Shown in pieces: positions 43,606 to 54,354 of a stretch of DNA of 56,455 nt (position 1 is the first letter of the stretch; each line of letters opens with the position of its first letter). The notes beneath the pieces are model-generated. The model was not told where the DNA came from. It did not search any database and was given only the letters and a program-made list of their open reading frames with translations. The stretch lies in contig CAJJCP010000033.1 of assembly GCA_905182715.1 (NCBI GenBank), positions 1 through 56,455 on the forward strand, given 5' to 3'. This DNA comes from an uncultured Candidatus Poseidoniales archaeon (lineage in GTDB: Archaea; Thermoplasmatota; Poseidoniia; Poseidoniales; Poseidoniaceae). A program made the position numbers and the translations under genes.

Positions 43606-45410
43606 TCAATCTCTTGTTCGTCGTTGCAGTATGGTAATTGCAAATCCAGTCAAGATTAACAGCACTATTGAAGGGGCAAATGAAGGCACTAATCCCGGAG
43701 AACCGAGGGCTGCTCCAGTGACGACCATGTGGTTGTAATTATTTCCTTCATCGTATTCATCGATGACATTGACATAATCGATCACCAGGCGTAAATCGAA
43801 CTGTCCAGTTTTCGGTACGGTATAATTCCAAATCAATTCTTCTTGGCATCCCCCAATGCTCCTGAATCTAATGTGCGAGATTCCATAATGGTCCAACTTA
43901 CCGTTGAGGTGCGATCAGCAGGTGCAGATTCAAGGCGTACGACAACGCTACCGCCGTAATTTTGATTGGATTCAAGCACACTGGTGATGGTGATGTTCCC
44001 ATCGGTTTCTCCTGGTCGTACGATGAGGCGGTCAAGGTTCGTTTGAGTGGCATTCCAATACAAATCCAATCCTGGAAGGATTTGGAACGAACTTGGACTT
44101 GAGGTGTATTGGTTTCCAGCGTTATCCACTACCACTGCTTGGAACATCAAGTACTGACGGGATTTTGTTGCCCAACTGGCAAGTCCAATTGTGCCTGTCA
44201 ATCCAGAAGTTCCCAGTTGCATCCAATTGCTTGAAAGGTCAGGTGATTGACCAACACCATTGGAATCAAATCCAAATTGAATATATGAATTTGCCAAGTC
44301 AACTCCTGAACCATCATCGATGGCACTGAAACTCACGTTTGCAGGTCCTACGCGACTTGTTGTTAATTCATCAACCGTCCACCCAGCAGCATTAGGGAGG
44401 GTTTCATCGATTTGAACAGCTACTTGAATGGTCGTTCCAGTATTTCCAACTCGGTCAACTGAACGAACTGAAAGTGTATGGATTCCTTCAGCGAGGTTCA
44501 GTGTTAATGAATCAGAAGAAGTCGAGTTCCAAGTGGTTCCATCAAGAGAATATTCTGCAAGAGATACTCCACTCCCTTGGCCATCATCTGCATTGTTGAT
44601 CAAACCACTGAACGTAACTTGAGTGGATTTCTGCCAGGTGTTACCATCACCAACAGTCACACTCGAAAGTGTTGGGCCAGTGCGGTCGATTCCGATGAAA
44701 TGGGTTTCTGATGCTGAAAGACTTGAATCATCATACACCGTGATTCGAGAGTTCCATGTTCCTTCGGACATTGCACCACTGCTCCAGTCCCATCCATAGG
44801 AAAGGCTGTTTGGGCCATCATTTGCAGGCGCTCCTGGCCCAGGAACAACACTGATTGATGCATGACTGATGTCGTCATCACTTGCACCCCAACGATATGC
44901 TAGGAATCCATCCGTGGCAATTCCAAACCATGCACGGTCCGAAGCAGAATCGCCCGTTCCAACTGCAGCATTCAATACGGTGAAAATAGTGATCACTGGG
45001 ACTTGGTTCACAACATTGAACGTTCCAGAAGAGGCTACAACCGTTTCATTGACATCAACATCCCAAGCAGTCGCTCGAAGCGTATAGGAGTCATTGGTGT
45101 AGGCAGTTGAATCAAAGTAAGCAGCCCATGGAGCCGAAGTGATGTTCTTTACACTGGTCCAAGTGGTTCCATCTGACGAGATCTCAATGAGTAATGAAGA
45201 GATATTCGCATCGCCAGACATTCCGAAAGTTAGGCTGTGAAGGCCCGTAATGTCTTGATTGGTGGTTGGGCCATTGGTGAAGGTGAGCACTAAGTTCGAG
45301 GATGAGAAGTTGATGTGCTCCAGTTCATCTAAATGATTTTCCATCATTGGGGCTGAACTCAGGCCAAGGAGAAGAACAACGAGAATCGCGCTCGACCAAG
45401 TTCTGCCCAT
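43606..45410 (-). CDS. Large exported surface protein with CARDB-like end and TM anchor (one frameshift)
   Basis: The first frame from the ATG at 45410 has a signal peptide (GRTWSSAILVVLLLGLSS, cleaved before the E-N-H-L region) and about 520 residues of beta-sandwich modules (several W-S/T-V-x-N and D-x-T-G-P-T strands reminiscent of bacterial Ig-like domains). It breaks at 43850-43854, a run of five C on the + strand. In the next frame the protein continues as a CARDB-type domain (E-E-L-I-W-N-Y-T-V-P-K-T-G-Q, then D-E-Y-D-E-G-N-N-Y-N) and a C-terminal membrane helix (SIVLLILTGFAITIL) before the stop at 43606. Adding one base to the run restores one protein of about 600 residues. Upstream in-frame TTG at 45440 is less likely. 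Confidence 0.65.
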
Positions 45411-45606
45411 GAAGGCATGACGGGTGCGGTTATCCTTCAATGCTCCCCTTCTTCTCTATCCTTTCATAGAATATTCTTGATGGCTTCGGCGTTGCGAGTG
45501 AACGATTCTACACGTCAACCGAGGTCGAGATAAACACCTTTGTCGGGTCAATTATTCTCGTCTTGTGAGATGGGTTCAAGTGCTTTGCAAGTAGTCGATT
45601 ACCTAC

Positions 45607-48402
45607 ATGGCGAGTGCGTGGAAGCCGGTAATTGCGATTCTTCTTCTCTGTATCGCGGCGTTGCCAATGACAATTTCAGCTGAACAAAGTGGTTCAATTC
45701 AGGCCTCAGAGAATACTGTTGCTCTTCTACCAGCATCACCTGAAGCCGGTGGTTCAGTTACTATTTACCTTACATTATCCAACAGTGGAACCTATGCTGA
45801 TGATGTTGAGTACGCCTTTTATCGAGACGGAATCGGTCAAAATAAACTCATAGAAAGTTCAACAATCGACATTGATACAGGTGAGTCAGAAGAAGTTTCT
45901 GCAGTATGGCAAGGCCTCACTGAGGGCGACCATGAAGTCCATATTACCTTTGAACACCCCCGAAACTCTGGCAATGAAGTCGACTTTTATGTTGAATTTA
46001 CCGTTACAGGCTCTACCGAATTTGAAAGTGACGGAAACACACCTCTCACCTTCATCGGGAGATCTTTGCTGGTGATACGGTACAACTTTCCTCATTGGTC
46101 CGTAACCTCGGCAGCGAGCCAGCCGATGCAAGTACGCTTCACATCGACCTTGGTTCAACTGACATCGACGTACCTACGCCTTCAATTGCTGCAGGGTCAA
46201 CTGAATGGGTCAATACTACCTTTACTGCACCTCAAAGTGGCTCACACACCTTGATGATTACACCAGATTACCAAAATGCTGTTCACGAATCTTCGGAATT
46301 CAATAAAATGGTTGAAGTTCAATTTGTGGTTGATACTCGAATGGACTTGTACCACATTGGAGACTTAACCGTTGAACTTGAAGCCGGCGCTCTTGAAGGT
46401 CCTTGGCTCATCACGGGTAAAATTGGTCGCTCCAACGGCACTGGACTCACATCAGTACCGCTTTGGTTGCAAATTCCTACAGCAACTGGTGGAATGGTCA
46501 CGACCGCTCCGTTCATCGTCAACCTCACCGGTACAGGTTATGCAGAAATGCAATGGAGTCATGAAATCACCTCTTCGGTTTTGGATGCATTACCTGTCGG
46601 CCTCCATATGTTGTCGGCAAAAATAGATCCTTTCGCAAATGGAGGTTTCATTCAAGAATCCGTTTCGAATGATGTCATATCTGCTCAACTCTCAAAATAC
46701 GCAGTTCCTGATGTTTTCATGGATTTGAATGCGATTGCATCCTCACCCTCTGTCAATTCAGGAGATTCGGTCGTTTGGAGTGTAAGTATGATTAACACCG
46801 GCGATATTCGAGTTTCTGGGAAATTACACTATACTTGGGAAGGCGTCGAAGCAACCTCACCAATCATCTATCTCGACTCCGGACAAGATTACACATGGTC
46901 CGTTGAATTGACAACTGCAATCGGCGCTCACAATGCTGCATTTGAATCGCAATGGGTTGCTTCGACCAACAGTTGGGATTCAAATCCAACCAACAGCGTT
47001 GCATCTGGCGTCGTCTCTGTCGAAGCTGAATTACGATTGTCATGGGCTCTTTCGACCCTCGAAGTTACAGGTTCTGATGGAAGTGCACTTATCTTACCGA
47101 TGACACAAGGAGAATCCTATACGCTTCAAGTCGATTTGACAAGCATTGAAACTGGAAATTTGACATACGATTGTCTCGATGGAAATGATGCAATTCTTTC
47201 GACCGTTTATGCCGAAGTAACCGGCCTTGGCCAGAAGGTGACCGTCACATGTGAATTTAATGCGACAGCACCCTCAACAGTCGTGCGGCTTATTCCTTCA
47301 GATTCAACAATCTCCAGCACTTTTACTCGAACCTTTACCACGATTATGAGCGATAAAGACCTTGAAGAATTGAATACAAATTCGGATTCTGGAACCTTCA
47401 CACTGATTGGTCTTGGGGCTCTTGCTTTGATTGGAATTCTTGCGATCTCAATCTTCCTTACTCGTGAATCAGAAGAAGAAGTTGAACGTGACATTTTCGA
47501 ATACTGTCCATCTTGCGATGGACAATTAGAGGGTGATGAAAATCGTTGCCCACATTGTTCCTTTAATCTGAAGAAAGCTCGCAGTCAATTCCACGATTGT
47601 GATGAATGTAGTGAATCGATTCCAGACTTGCTTGACAATTGCGTCTATTGTGGCGCAGAACAAGATGTATCTTCCTACTTCGAACAACGTGAACGTAAAG
47701 AGAAAGTGACAAAGGTCATTGTCGATATTCCGGAAGAAGTCGATGACGATGCTATCGTCACTGGATCAGAGAACTTCGCTAAGACTGCCCAAGAGTTCGG
47801 TTTCGATGAAGATCAACTCACTGATGAATGGGATGAAAATATCTTGACTGCTGAAGCAGAAGTAGAAGCCGCCTATGACCGTAAGAATGCGGAAGAGGTT
47901 ATGCGTGAAGATATGACTGAGGAAGAACTCGAAGCGTACCAAAACACGGTAACAACGACGCTCAAGAACATGACTGACCTTGGTCATGAAAGTAATGACA
48001 TCGATGCCATTCTCGCCTCGAAGGGTGAGATCATCTCTCACAAAGACGATGGCAAAGAGCTCTCAGCAAGTGATGCAGATATTCGTGGTCGCTTGTTTGA
48101 AATTACTGGTGAACAGGGAACCATGCCTGGAGATAAGGTACATGTTGGGACATTGACCGATTCCTCTTTTGCAGGAAATGAAGTCTCTGAAACAACTTCT
48201 GACTTTTCTGTGGTGTGATGATGATGCACCAATCGCAATCGTGGATGAATTATCTCCTGAAAAAGTCAAATCAAATCGCCGACGTGGCACTCGACGTAAA
48301 GCAGTTGATGAAGTATCTGATGTTGCTGAATGTGGTGCTTGTGGTGCAGACCTTCCTGTTGAAGCAACAGAATGTGGGACCTGTGGTGCAAAGTTTGAGT
48401 GA
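45607..48402 (+). CDS. Large CARDB-like surface protein with TM helix and three cytoplasmic zinc ribbons (two frameshifts)
   Basis: Read through two frameshifts, this is one protein of about 930 residues. A signal peptide (from the ATG at 45607) is followed by CARDB/APHP-type beta domains (L-S-N-S-G-T-Y-A-D-D, V-R-N-L-G-S-E-P-A-D and similar). A shift at 46057-46059 (GGG, one G missing) joins the first two parts. One helix encoded near 47396-47462 spans the membrane. The inner part has two zinc ribbons encoded at about 47500-47665 (C-x2-C pairs) and an acidic helical region. A second shift within 48204-48217 (one base too many) leads to a third ribbon, C-G-A-C-G-A-D and C-G-T-C-G-A-K, ending at 48402. 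It is divergent from the preceding surface protein gene. Confidence 0.65.
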
Positions 48403-48549
48403 TGTCCGTCGGCTTTCATAGGGTTCGTCATCGCTTTTGCTCAGCAACCACTTTACGTCATTCGGACAGACCGTGCTAGAACTCGAGGGTATCAAACCCT
48501 TGCATTCCTATCACTGAATTGATATGTGGGACAAACATAGGGCCAACCG

Positions 48550-49105
48550 ATGAAGAAGAGTTGGGGTCTACCAATCATGCTCATGATGATTATCGTCATG
48601 AGTAGTTCATCTGGATGCTTAGGGCTTTTGCAAATGCGCGAAACCATGGAAGATTTACGAGAGGCTCCAAAACTCACGAAAGAAACCATAAAAATCACTC
48701 ACCTCAAGGTATTTGATAACCCCATCAGACTTGGAAGAATATCAAAACACTTCATCGGTTTATATTGATGAATCCGTCATTGATATTATGATGTTTCAGA
48801 AAGTGAAAATCACGGGTTCCAGTCTTGTCGATGGCTGCTTAGAGGATTTCACTCGATATGTCCGGGCTGAATTGTTAAGTCCTTCCGGGGAAGCAGTTTG
48901 GGCCATAGATGTCTGTGAAGATGTAGAAGCGAAAACCGATCAAATCTTGCCAGAACCTACTTTTGAAACAGGGAATTGGAAATTGGTCATCACTGCACGG
49001 GGCCTTGGATCTCAAAGTTCATTCTTACAAGATCAATTTCAGATTGACCTTACCATTCATCGAACATGTATGACTTACCCACTCGAAGATGACGAGTGTA
49101 TCTGA
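48550..49105 (+). CDS. Small exported lipoprotein-like protein (one frameshift)
   Basis: From the ATG at 48550 the protein has a signal peptide ending in a lipobox-like S-S-G-C, so the mature N terminus is probably a lipid-modified cysteine. The frame breaks at the CCCC run 48720-48723. Dropping one C joins V-F-D-N-P to S-D-L-E-E-Y-Q-N-T-S-S-V and continues to the stop at 49105, about 184 residues in all. The second half has beta strands and a few cysteines; no domain is recognised. Convergent with the Cas4-like gene, one base apart. Confidence 0.55.
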
Positions 49106-49106
49106 A

Positions 49107-50382
49107 TCACGCCAATGAATCAGTGCATGCATAGAGCCTTGAACAGTTTCGGCATTTCCCGGGTCGGTCGTGGTTTCGTAGAGCGCCACCTTCAACCATC
49201 AATCGTTGGACTTCCTGAACCGCTTCTTGAAGTTCATTCTTGGCAACATCATTCCAAGGGATTTGGTGAAGGCTTTCCTTGCCATATCGAAGAACTCCAT
49301 AGGGGGAACTTTTCTTCGTACTGATTTCAACTAAATGCAAATAGGCGAGTAACTGCATTCGATGAGATGCATGAGGCTTGAACGGAACTTTGCCTGTTTT
49401 TTGTTCGACTGGAATAAATTCACCATCGACGATTACAATTTGATCAGGGCGGCCTCGTAAACCTGTATTTTTGTCGATGAGGAGATTTGAGGTTGAATCA
49501 TTATCTGAATAGGCAATTTCAACTTCTTCTTCCAAATCAATATCTTCTTTCATAGTTTGAAGGGTGTTATCAGATAAGAGCATCCGTTGGAGTTGCCAAG
49601 ATGCAGCTAATGTCCAAGCCATTGCCGTGATAAAGAGGATAAAAGCCGCTTGTTCTCTGTTTTGTGCAGCCCTTAAGGCAATGGCATGTAATCCCTAATA
49701 CAATTGAGCCAAACAGTAAACTGGCTTCGACTCGCCCTGCTTCGAACCATCCACCGATGAATCCCTTTGGTTCCCAAAAATAGGTGAAGTCATCAGTAGT
49801 TGCCAAAAATTTGGATTTCTGGCGTGGAATTGTTTCTTTCAAACCAATCCATGAGCGCCATGGAACTGAAATGGTGATAAGTCCCGCTAAAAGGGTAGTA
49901 GCACTCCACAAAGCGAGGTATCGAGCCATTTGTAAGGTGGTGCCAATCTGATCGATGTAACTGAAAGCAAGAGCGTCCACACTCAATGCGATGATCACTG
50001 AAAACCACCACGTCCAAATCGTAACTGAACGGCGCATTTCAGATTGGATGGTTTTGAAATCCTCCATCTTGTTGTGAATTTCTGCGTGTCTTTTGATTCC
50101 GGCGACAAGGGCTTCCCCCTGGCCAGAATTCCCTTCTCGCGATAATGACCAAGACAATGGGCAATATTCGTGACGTTCCAAATCACTTGCGCTGACTGGA
50201 AGAGCAACTCCTTCAGCATCACGCCAAAAGTGGTCATCTGAAAGTGTGGCTCTCAGTAAGGCGTTTTTTTCTGTTTTTAGTTCCAAATCCGACCCCCCTA
50301 CGACCTTACACAGTGCTTTTAGGATTTGAGTTCTTCCTTGGTAATCCCATCGATTTTGGCTTGAGGTCGAAGGTGAATTCAT
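49107..50382 (-). CDS. Membrane-embedded Cas4-like PD-(D/E)xK nuclease (one frameshift)
   Basis: Joining two frames by dropping one base in the CCC (+ strand) at 49693-49695 gives a 424-residue protein. Features in order: C74 in H-E-Y-C-P-L-S; H99; membrane helices at about 122-142, 153-175, 219-240 and 244-262; then the nuclease core with D313 (G-R-P-D-Q-I), E326 and K328 (V-E-Q-K), Q343-x3-Y347 (M-Q-L-L-A-Y); and the C-terminal cluster C410-x2-C413-x5-C419. One early cysteine plus three late ones, with D...ExK and QxxxY between, is the layout of the Cas4/RecB-type Fe-S nucleases. The four helices lie between C74/H99 and the core, which is unlike ordinary Cas4. No CRISPR array or cas1/cas2 is nearby. 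Confidence 0.7.
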
Positions 50383-50402
50383 TCCGCCTCTCTACGAAGC
50401 GG

Positions 50403-50410
50403 TTTAATAT
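50403..50410 (+). promoter_or_regulatory. TATA-like promoter for the S2 gene
   Basis: TTTAATAT lies 34-41 bases before the ATG of the S2 gene, in the 61-base gap between two divergent genes. It would start the transcript about 10 bases before the start codon. Confidence 0.4.
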
Positions 50411-50443
50411 GGAGTCCAAGTCGGCAGACTGCTGTGAATTACC

Positions 50444-51052
50444 ATGTCCGAGGAAATGAGCTTACTCTTACCCTTTGAATCCTATGAAGAGAACGCTGTC
50501 AATATTGGTACTCAACAAAAGAGTGCGGATATGGCTCGCTTCATTGAACGTGTCCGTGAAGATGGATTGTACCTTTTGGATGTCAATATGACTGACTCTC
50601 GAATTCGCATGATTGCTGAGTTCCTTAACAAGTACGACCCTGCTCGAATAATGGTCGTTTCTGCTCGTCAATACGGCCAACGCCCTGCTCGTCTCTTTTC
50701 CGAAGCAATTGGCGCAAACGCTGCTGTAGGTCGCTTTATCCCAGGTTCTCTTACCAATCCAGTTCTTCGTTCCTATGTAGAACCAGATATCTTGTTCGTT
50801 ACGGACCCTGCTGCTGACCAACAAGCACTTCGTGAAGCTGTCAACTCCGGTTTGCCAATCGTCGGTATTGTCGATGCGAACAACAACCTTCGTAACGTCG
50901 ATATCGCACTTCCAGCGAACAACAAGGGTCGTCGCTCACTCGCTTTGGTTTACTGGCTCCTCGCCCGTGAAGTTCTCAAGGTTCGAGGGAAGATGACCGA
51001 TGAAGATTGGGCTGCTTCTCAAGATCTAGAAGAATGGCAATCCACTTTCTGA
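50444..51052 (+). CDS. rpsB: 30S ribosomal protein S2 (archaeal type)
   Basis: A 202-residue protein that matches archaeal/eukaryotic S2 (SA) along its length: I-G-T-Q-Q-K-S-A-D-M near residues 22-31, I-M-V-V-S-A-R-Q-Y-G-Q-R-P-A near 66-79, and P-G-S-L-T-N-P near 101-107, with D-P-A-A-D-Q-Q-A-L-R-E-A near 119-130 and L-P-I-V-G-I-V-D-A-N-N-N near 138-149. These are the conserved core elements. The C terminus is short, without the eukaryotic tail. The reading frame is intact, while neighbours on both sides carry frameshifts. It is divergent from the Cas4-like gene and not within a ribosomal operon here. Confidence 0.95.
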   Translation: MSEEMSLLLPFESYEENAVNIGTQQKSADMARFIERVREDGLYLLDVNMTDSRIRMIAEFLNKYDPARIMVVSARQYGQRPARLFSEAIGANAAVGRFIPGSLTNPVLRSYVEPDILFVTDPAADQQALREAVNSGLPIVGIVDANNNLRNVDIALPANNKGRRSLALVYWLLAREVLKVRGKMTDEDWAASQDLEEWQSTF

Positions 51053-51065
51053 AGTTTTTCAGAAA
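51046..51065 (+). terminator. Hairpin spanning the S2 stop codon
   Basis: TTTCTGAA, loop GTTT, TTCAGAAA: a perfect 8-base-pair stem with a 4-base loop that includes the S2 stop codon (TGA 51050-51052) and contains a short T run (51055-51059). It may act as a terminator or as a 3'-end stabiliser. Confidence 0.4.
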
Positions 51066-51116
51066 TTGTGGCTCTTCCACATATACCTCTACGCTTTTGC
51101 TGCATGCAACTCATAA

Positions 51117-52059
51117 ATGAGTAGGCTTTGCCACTCACTAAGGGGGCTTCAATCTGTCAGCAATTATAAAACAAGCGAAGTTTCCCCGTTCGTGCATTTC
51201 ATTTACGCTCTTCGGACCCCTGGTCGATTGTTTAATCGGTTTGTGTTCTATCCCATGCTTGACCGAAAAATAGCATGCAGTGATTTGGAACTTTTTGTTC
51301 ACGACCAACGAGCGCGGCCTTATGCGTGTTTTGAGTTACGGCGAACGTCTTGATTGGAGTTTGAACTCTGGTAAGGCTTGTGACGCTGTACCTTGGCTTG
51401 ACCGTATTCAACCTTTGATTGATGAAGAGAGTATTGTTTTTGATGTTGGGGCGAATATGGGTGTTGTTAGCCACTGGTTTGCTGAACGATGCCGCCATGT
51501 TTACGCTTTCGAACCGCATCCAGAAAATGTGTCCACTCTTCGATCTCAAATGAAATTGAGAAATAGCCCAAACATCACACTTCACCAATTTGCGCTCGGC
51601 AGAGAAGAGACTCAAATGCAATTGCATGTCAAAGTTTTTCACGGGCACCATTCACTCGGCGATGTCGATAACAGTCCAACCGTCGATAAGATTCTGGTCG
51701 ATGTTCGAACCATGGATACGGTCTTCGAGGAACTCAATCTTAATCGTATCCATTTCCTCAAAATTGATGTTGAAGGATTTGAATTTGATGTTCTCTCTGG
51801 AGCATCTTTGCTTTTGAAAGAGAAAAAAATTGATTATATTCTGTTTGAATTGCAAGAAACCCTTCTTCAATCCATTCAACGAACTTCTCAAGAAGTGTTC
51901 GATATACTGTTTGAATCAGGATATCAAATTATAGATTTAAACGGTCGAATGATGAAGCAAGAATCGCCTCAACAAATCCCAAATGGAGATTATCTGGCTT
52001 GTATGAATGGTGCAGAGGCAGCGAAGATGCTTGCAAACTCGCCATTTGAACTGATTTGA
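51117..52059 (+). CDS. FkbM-family SAM-dependent methyltransferase (one frameshift)
   Basis: A frame from the ATG at 51117 to about 51330 (R-L-F-N-R-F-V-F-Y-P-M-L-D-R, then D-L-E-L-F-V-H-D-Q-R) gives the typical N-terminal segment of FkbM proteins. The core follows in the next frame: I-V-F-D-V-G-A-N-M-G-V-V-S (SAM-binding motif I), A-F-E-P-H-P-E-N near 30 residues later, I-D-V-E-G-F-E-F-D-V-L in the substrate region. Removing one T from the TTTT at 51329-51332 joins the parts into about 313 residues, a normal length. These enzymes often methylate sugars or glycans, fitting the glycosyltransferase gene further right. Function of the product is not known. Confidence 0.75.
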
Positions 52060-52064
52060 GCGTA

Positions 52065-53100
52065 TCATTCGGATGTATTTGCCGCAAGATAGTCAGAAAT
52101 TCCGTTGGCAAAGTCTTCTGGAGTCGGTGCACCATGCATCACATGTCGAATTTTCTTTAGCACCGGGTAGGCCTTTGGTGAAGGCGACTGCATGACGTTG
52201 CATCCATCGAGGTTGCAAGCCTATCGTTTTCTGTGAATGTTCAATATACTTGTCCCAGCACCATTTACGCGTTGCAAAAGCACGTCCGATTTCAGAACGC
52301 TCGTACCAATCTTCGCCTAATTCCTTGATCCATGGTAACTCATCTTCAGTCATCCAACCCAACCCTACTTTGATTTCTCCAAATATTGCTGGGCGTCCAA
52401 TAGCGCCACGACCAATCATCAGGCCCGCGGCCCCTGTCGTTTCCAAACACAACTTGGCACTTGCAGCATCGTTCACATCTCCATTGGCTACAACAGGCAC
52501 TTCCACTGCATCGACGATACGTGTGATTGAATTCCAATCGGCTTCTCCTGAGTATCGCTGTCGCAGCGTCCGACCGTGGATGCAGAGCCGGGACGTTCCA
52601 ATGTTTTCGAGTTCCTTACAGATTTCCAAGGCATTGTTAGCGCCTTGTCCAGTTCCTAAACGCATCTTGGCTGTAACAGGTACATCCACGCGCTGAATGA
52701 TTCCATCAACCATGGAGACGAGGTTATCCGGTTCACCCATCAGGGCAGCACCTGCGCAAATCTTCGTCACTTTAGGTGCTGGACAACCGAAATTCAAATC
52801 GATGATATCTGCAGTAGGGGCCAACATTTCAGCAGCAGTTGCCATATCTCCAGCATCTCCTCCAAATATCTGCGGAATGAATGGTACTTCTGTTGCATGA
52901 GATTCCATCTTTCGCCAAGACATGGCAGCCTCTCGTGTAAGGGCGGTACTGTTGGTGAATTCGGTGATGGTTACGTCTGCTCCACAATCTTTGGCGAGCA
53001 ACCGAAACGGGAGGTCCGATACGCCTGCCATCGGGGCGAGAAAAAGAGGGCGGGCTTCGCCTTCCCACGCTCCAGGCTTGGCGCCAATATGCTCGCTCAT
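52065..53100 (-). CDS. dus: tRNA-dihydrouridine synthase, Dus family (one frameshift)
   Basis: A flavoprotein that reduces uridines in tRNA D-loops. From the ATG at 53100 the protein begins with a short lead and then A-P-M-A-G-V-S-D-L-P-F-R near residues 22-33; catalytic cysteine in N-F-G-C-P-A-P-K-V near 104-112; C-I-H-G-R-T-L near 178-184; V-A-N-G-D-V-N-D and I-G-R-G-A-I-G-R-P near the phosphate-binding site. At 52151-52154 (TTTT on the + strand, one base too many) the frame breaks just after G-L-P-G-A-K-E. The other frame gives a natural end (I-R-H-V-M-H-G-A-P-T-P-E-D-F...) with a stop at 52065, about 344 residues. Flavin-dependent, cytoplasmic. Confidence 0.85.
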
Positions 53101-53163
53101 TACCAATGCCTCAGAATCCTTGTTTTTCAAGGGTTGGCTCTTTCTTGTAATGAGTATGACCGC

Positions 53164-54275
53164 TTAGGGTGCCATCGCTTGTTCAAGCAATTGGGCCACT
53201 CTGACGCATTCTTCGAAGGGTTCTGTCGATTCGAGAACTGAATTTCTCTGTGAACTTCATCAGAGGTATAGCCTACCATTCGATGACCCAAGGGTAGCCT
53301 GCCGCCGAGAAGGTTCAGCAGCAACATTTGGTCATCTGAGGAAATATCTTTACCTACTTTTTCAACTTCCTCTACCTTGAGTTTTCCTTTCTTTAGACTG
53401 GAGAGTATTGATGACTGTTGCTTGGGATTGAGGAGGCGCTGAAAGCCACCCTTTTTCAGCATCCAATCTTCACCGCGACGTTGGTACTGAGCGGTCATTG
53501 CAGACCAGAGGGCGATATTGAGCCGATCAATTCGAGGAACGCGTTGAACCATCCCAGTACTGCGGAATCGCTCAAGAATACGCCCAATTCGTGGGTTTTT
53601 GTTCATCGAGAACTTCACTTGCTTCATCCAGTGAAAGAGGTAGATCTCGGTTCAAAAGTAATTCAAAGAGTTGTACTGAAATTGACTCTGCATGGGCTTC
53701 TTTCCCAGGTCTTTCTCCAAGTAATCCAAAGTCTCCCATCCATTGTGATAAGAGACTTTCTTCACTGTCAGAGAGTAAAGGTCGATGGTCTACAATTCCA
53801 ATGAGAGTGGCGGAGTCTCGGTCGGGACAGGTTCAGAACCAAGATTTGGATTACCGCGATTCCATTTGGAATCGAGTAAAGCCATTCGTTGTTTTACAAT
53901 TGTTTCACATTGTAAACCGAAAAATTCGATGGCATTCGTTAACGAACCACCGCGTAAGAAGTATCGCCGCCAACCCTTTCCTTCATTCGAAAAGCCAATG
54001 ATTCCCGCTTCAACTAATCGTGTAAGGTGATGATTCAATGAAGCAGGTGTGAGGGCCAATTCATCGGCCAACATCTGTGCATCCCAACTGACCTCAGGTT
54101 GAGCGAACAAATAGTCTCTCAAAAGTCGATGAACCGGGCCTGCTCTTCCTTGGTCAGCAGTTGCCTCACCGCGTTTGCGAACCAAGCATAAGGTGTCGAT
54201 GAACCAACCGACTAAATTGTCAATTTCACGTTCACTTGTTGGTAACGCTATCTCGGTTAAACGAACACTGAACAT
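53164..54275 (-). CDS. Winged-helix (ArsR/MarR-like) regulator with large C-terminal region (three frameshifts)
   Basis: Four reading frames in succession reconstruct one protein of about 370 residues. The N-terminal part has a winged helix-turn-helix near residues 60-120 (W-D-A-Q-M-L-A-D-E-L-A-L-T-P-A-S-L-N-H-H-L, then G-W-R-R-Y-F-L-R). Shifts: one C missing from the CCC (GGG on + strand) at 53824-53826, restoring D-S-A-T-L-I-G-I-V-D; one extra A in A5 (T5 on +) at 53596-53600, joining L-D-E-Q to N-P-R-I-G-R-I-L; and one T missing from TT (AA on +) at 53236-53237, restoring E-S-T-E-P-F-E-E and a stop at 53164. A TTG at 54287 is an alternative start. First of three neighbouring winged-helix regulators on this strand. 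Confidence 0.55.
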
Positions 54276-54354
54276 TCTACTCAGCAATGGTTTCGGACGA
54301 GGGTCTTTGAAGACTATGTATTATTTGCCTCTCAAGCGGCGAAAAATAGAGTCG

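Noticed and set aside
43606-45410. Two separate surface-protein genes instead of one frameshifted gene
   Set aside because: The downstream fragment lacks a signal peptide and begins in mid-domain, and adding one base to the C5 run joins it smoothly to the upstream protein and gives the missing membrane anchor.
48486-48500. Small hairpin (AGGGT, ATCAA, ACCCT) read as a tRNA T-arm or terminator
   Set aside because: No other tRNA arms can be folded around it and no T run follows; five base pairs are within chance.
49107-50382. Cas4-like protein as evidence of a CRISPR-Cas locus
   Set aside because: No repeat-spacer array, cas1, cas2 or effector gene occurs in the window, and inserted membrane helices are not typical of CRISPR adaptation Cas4.
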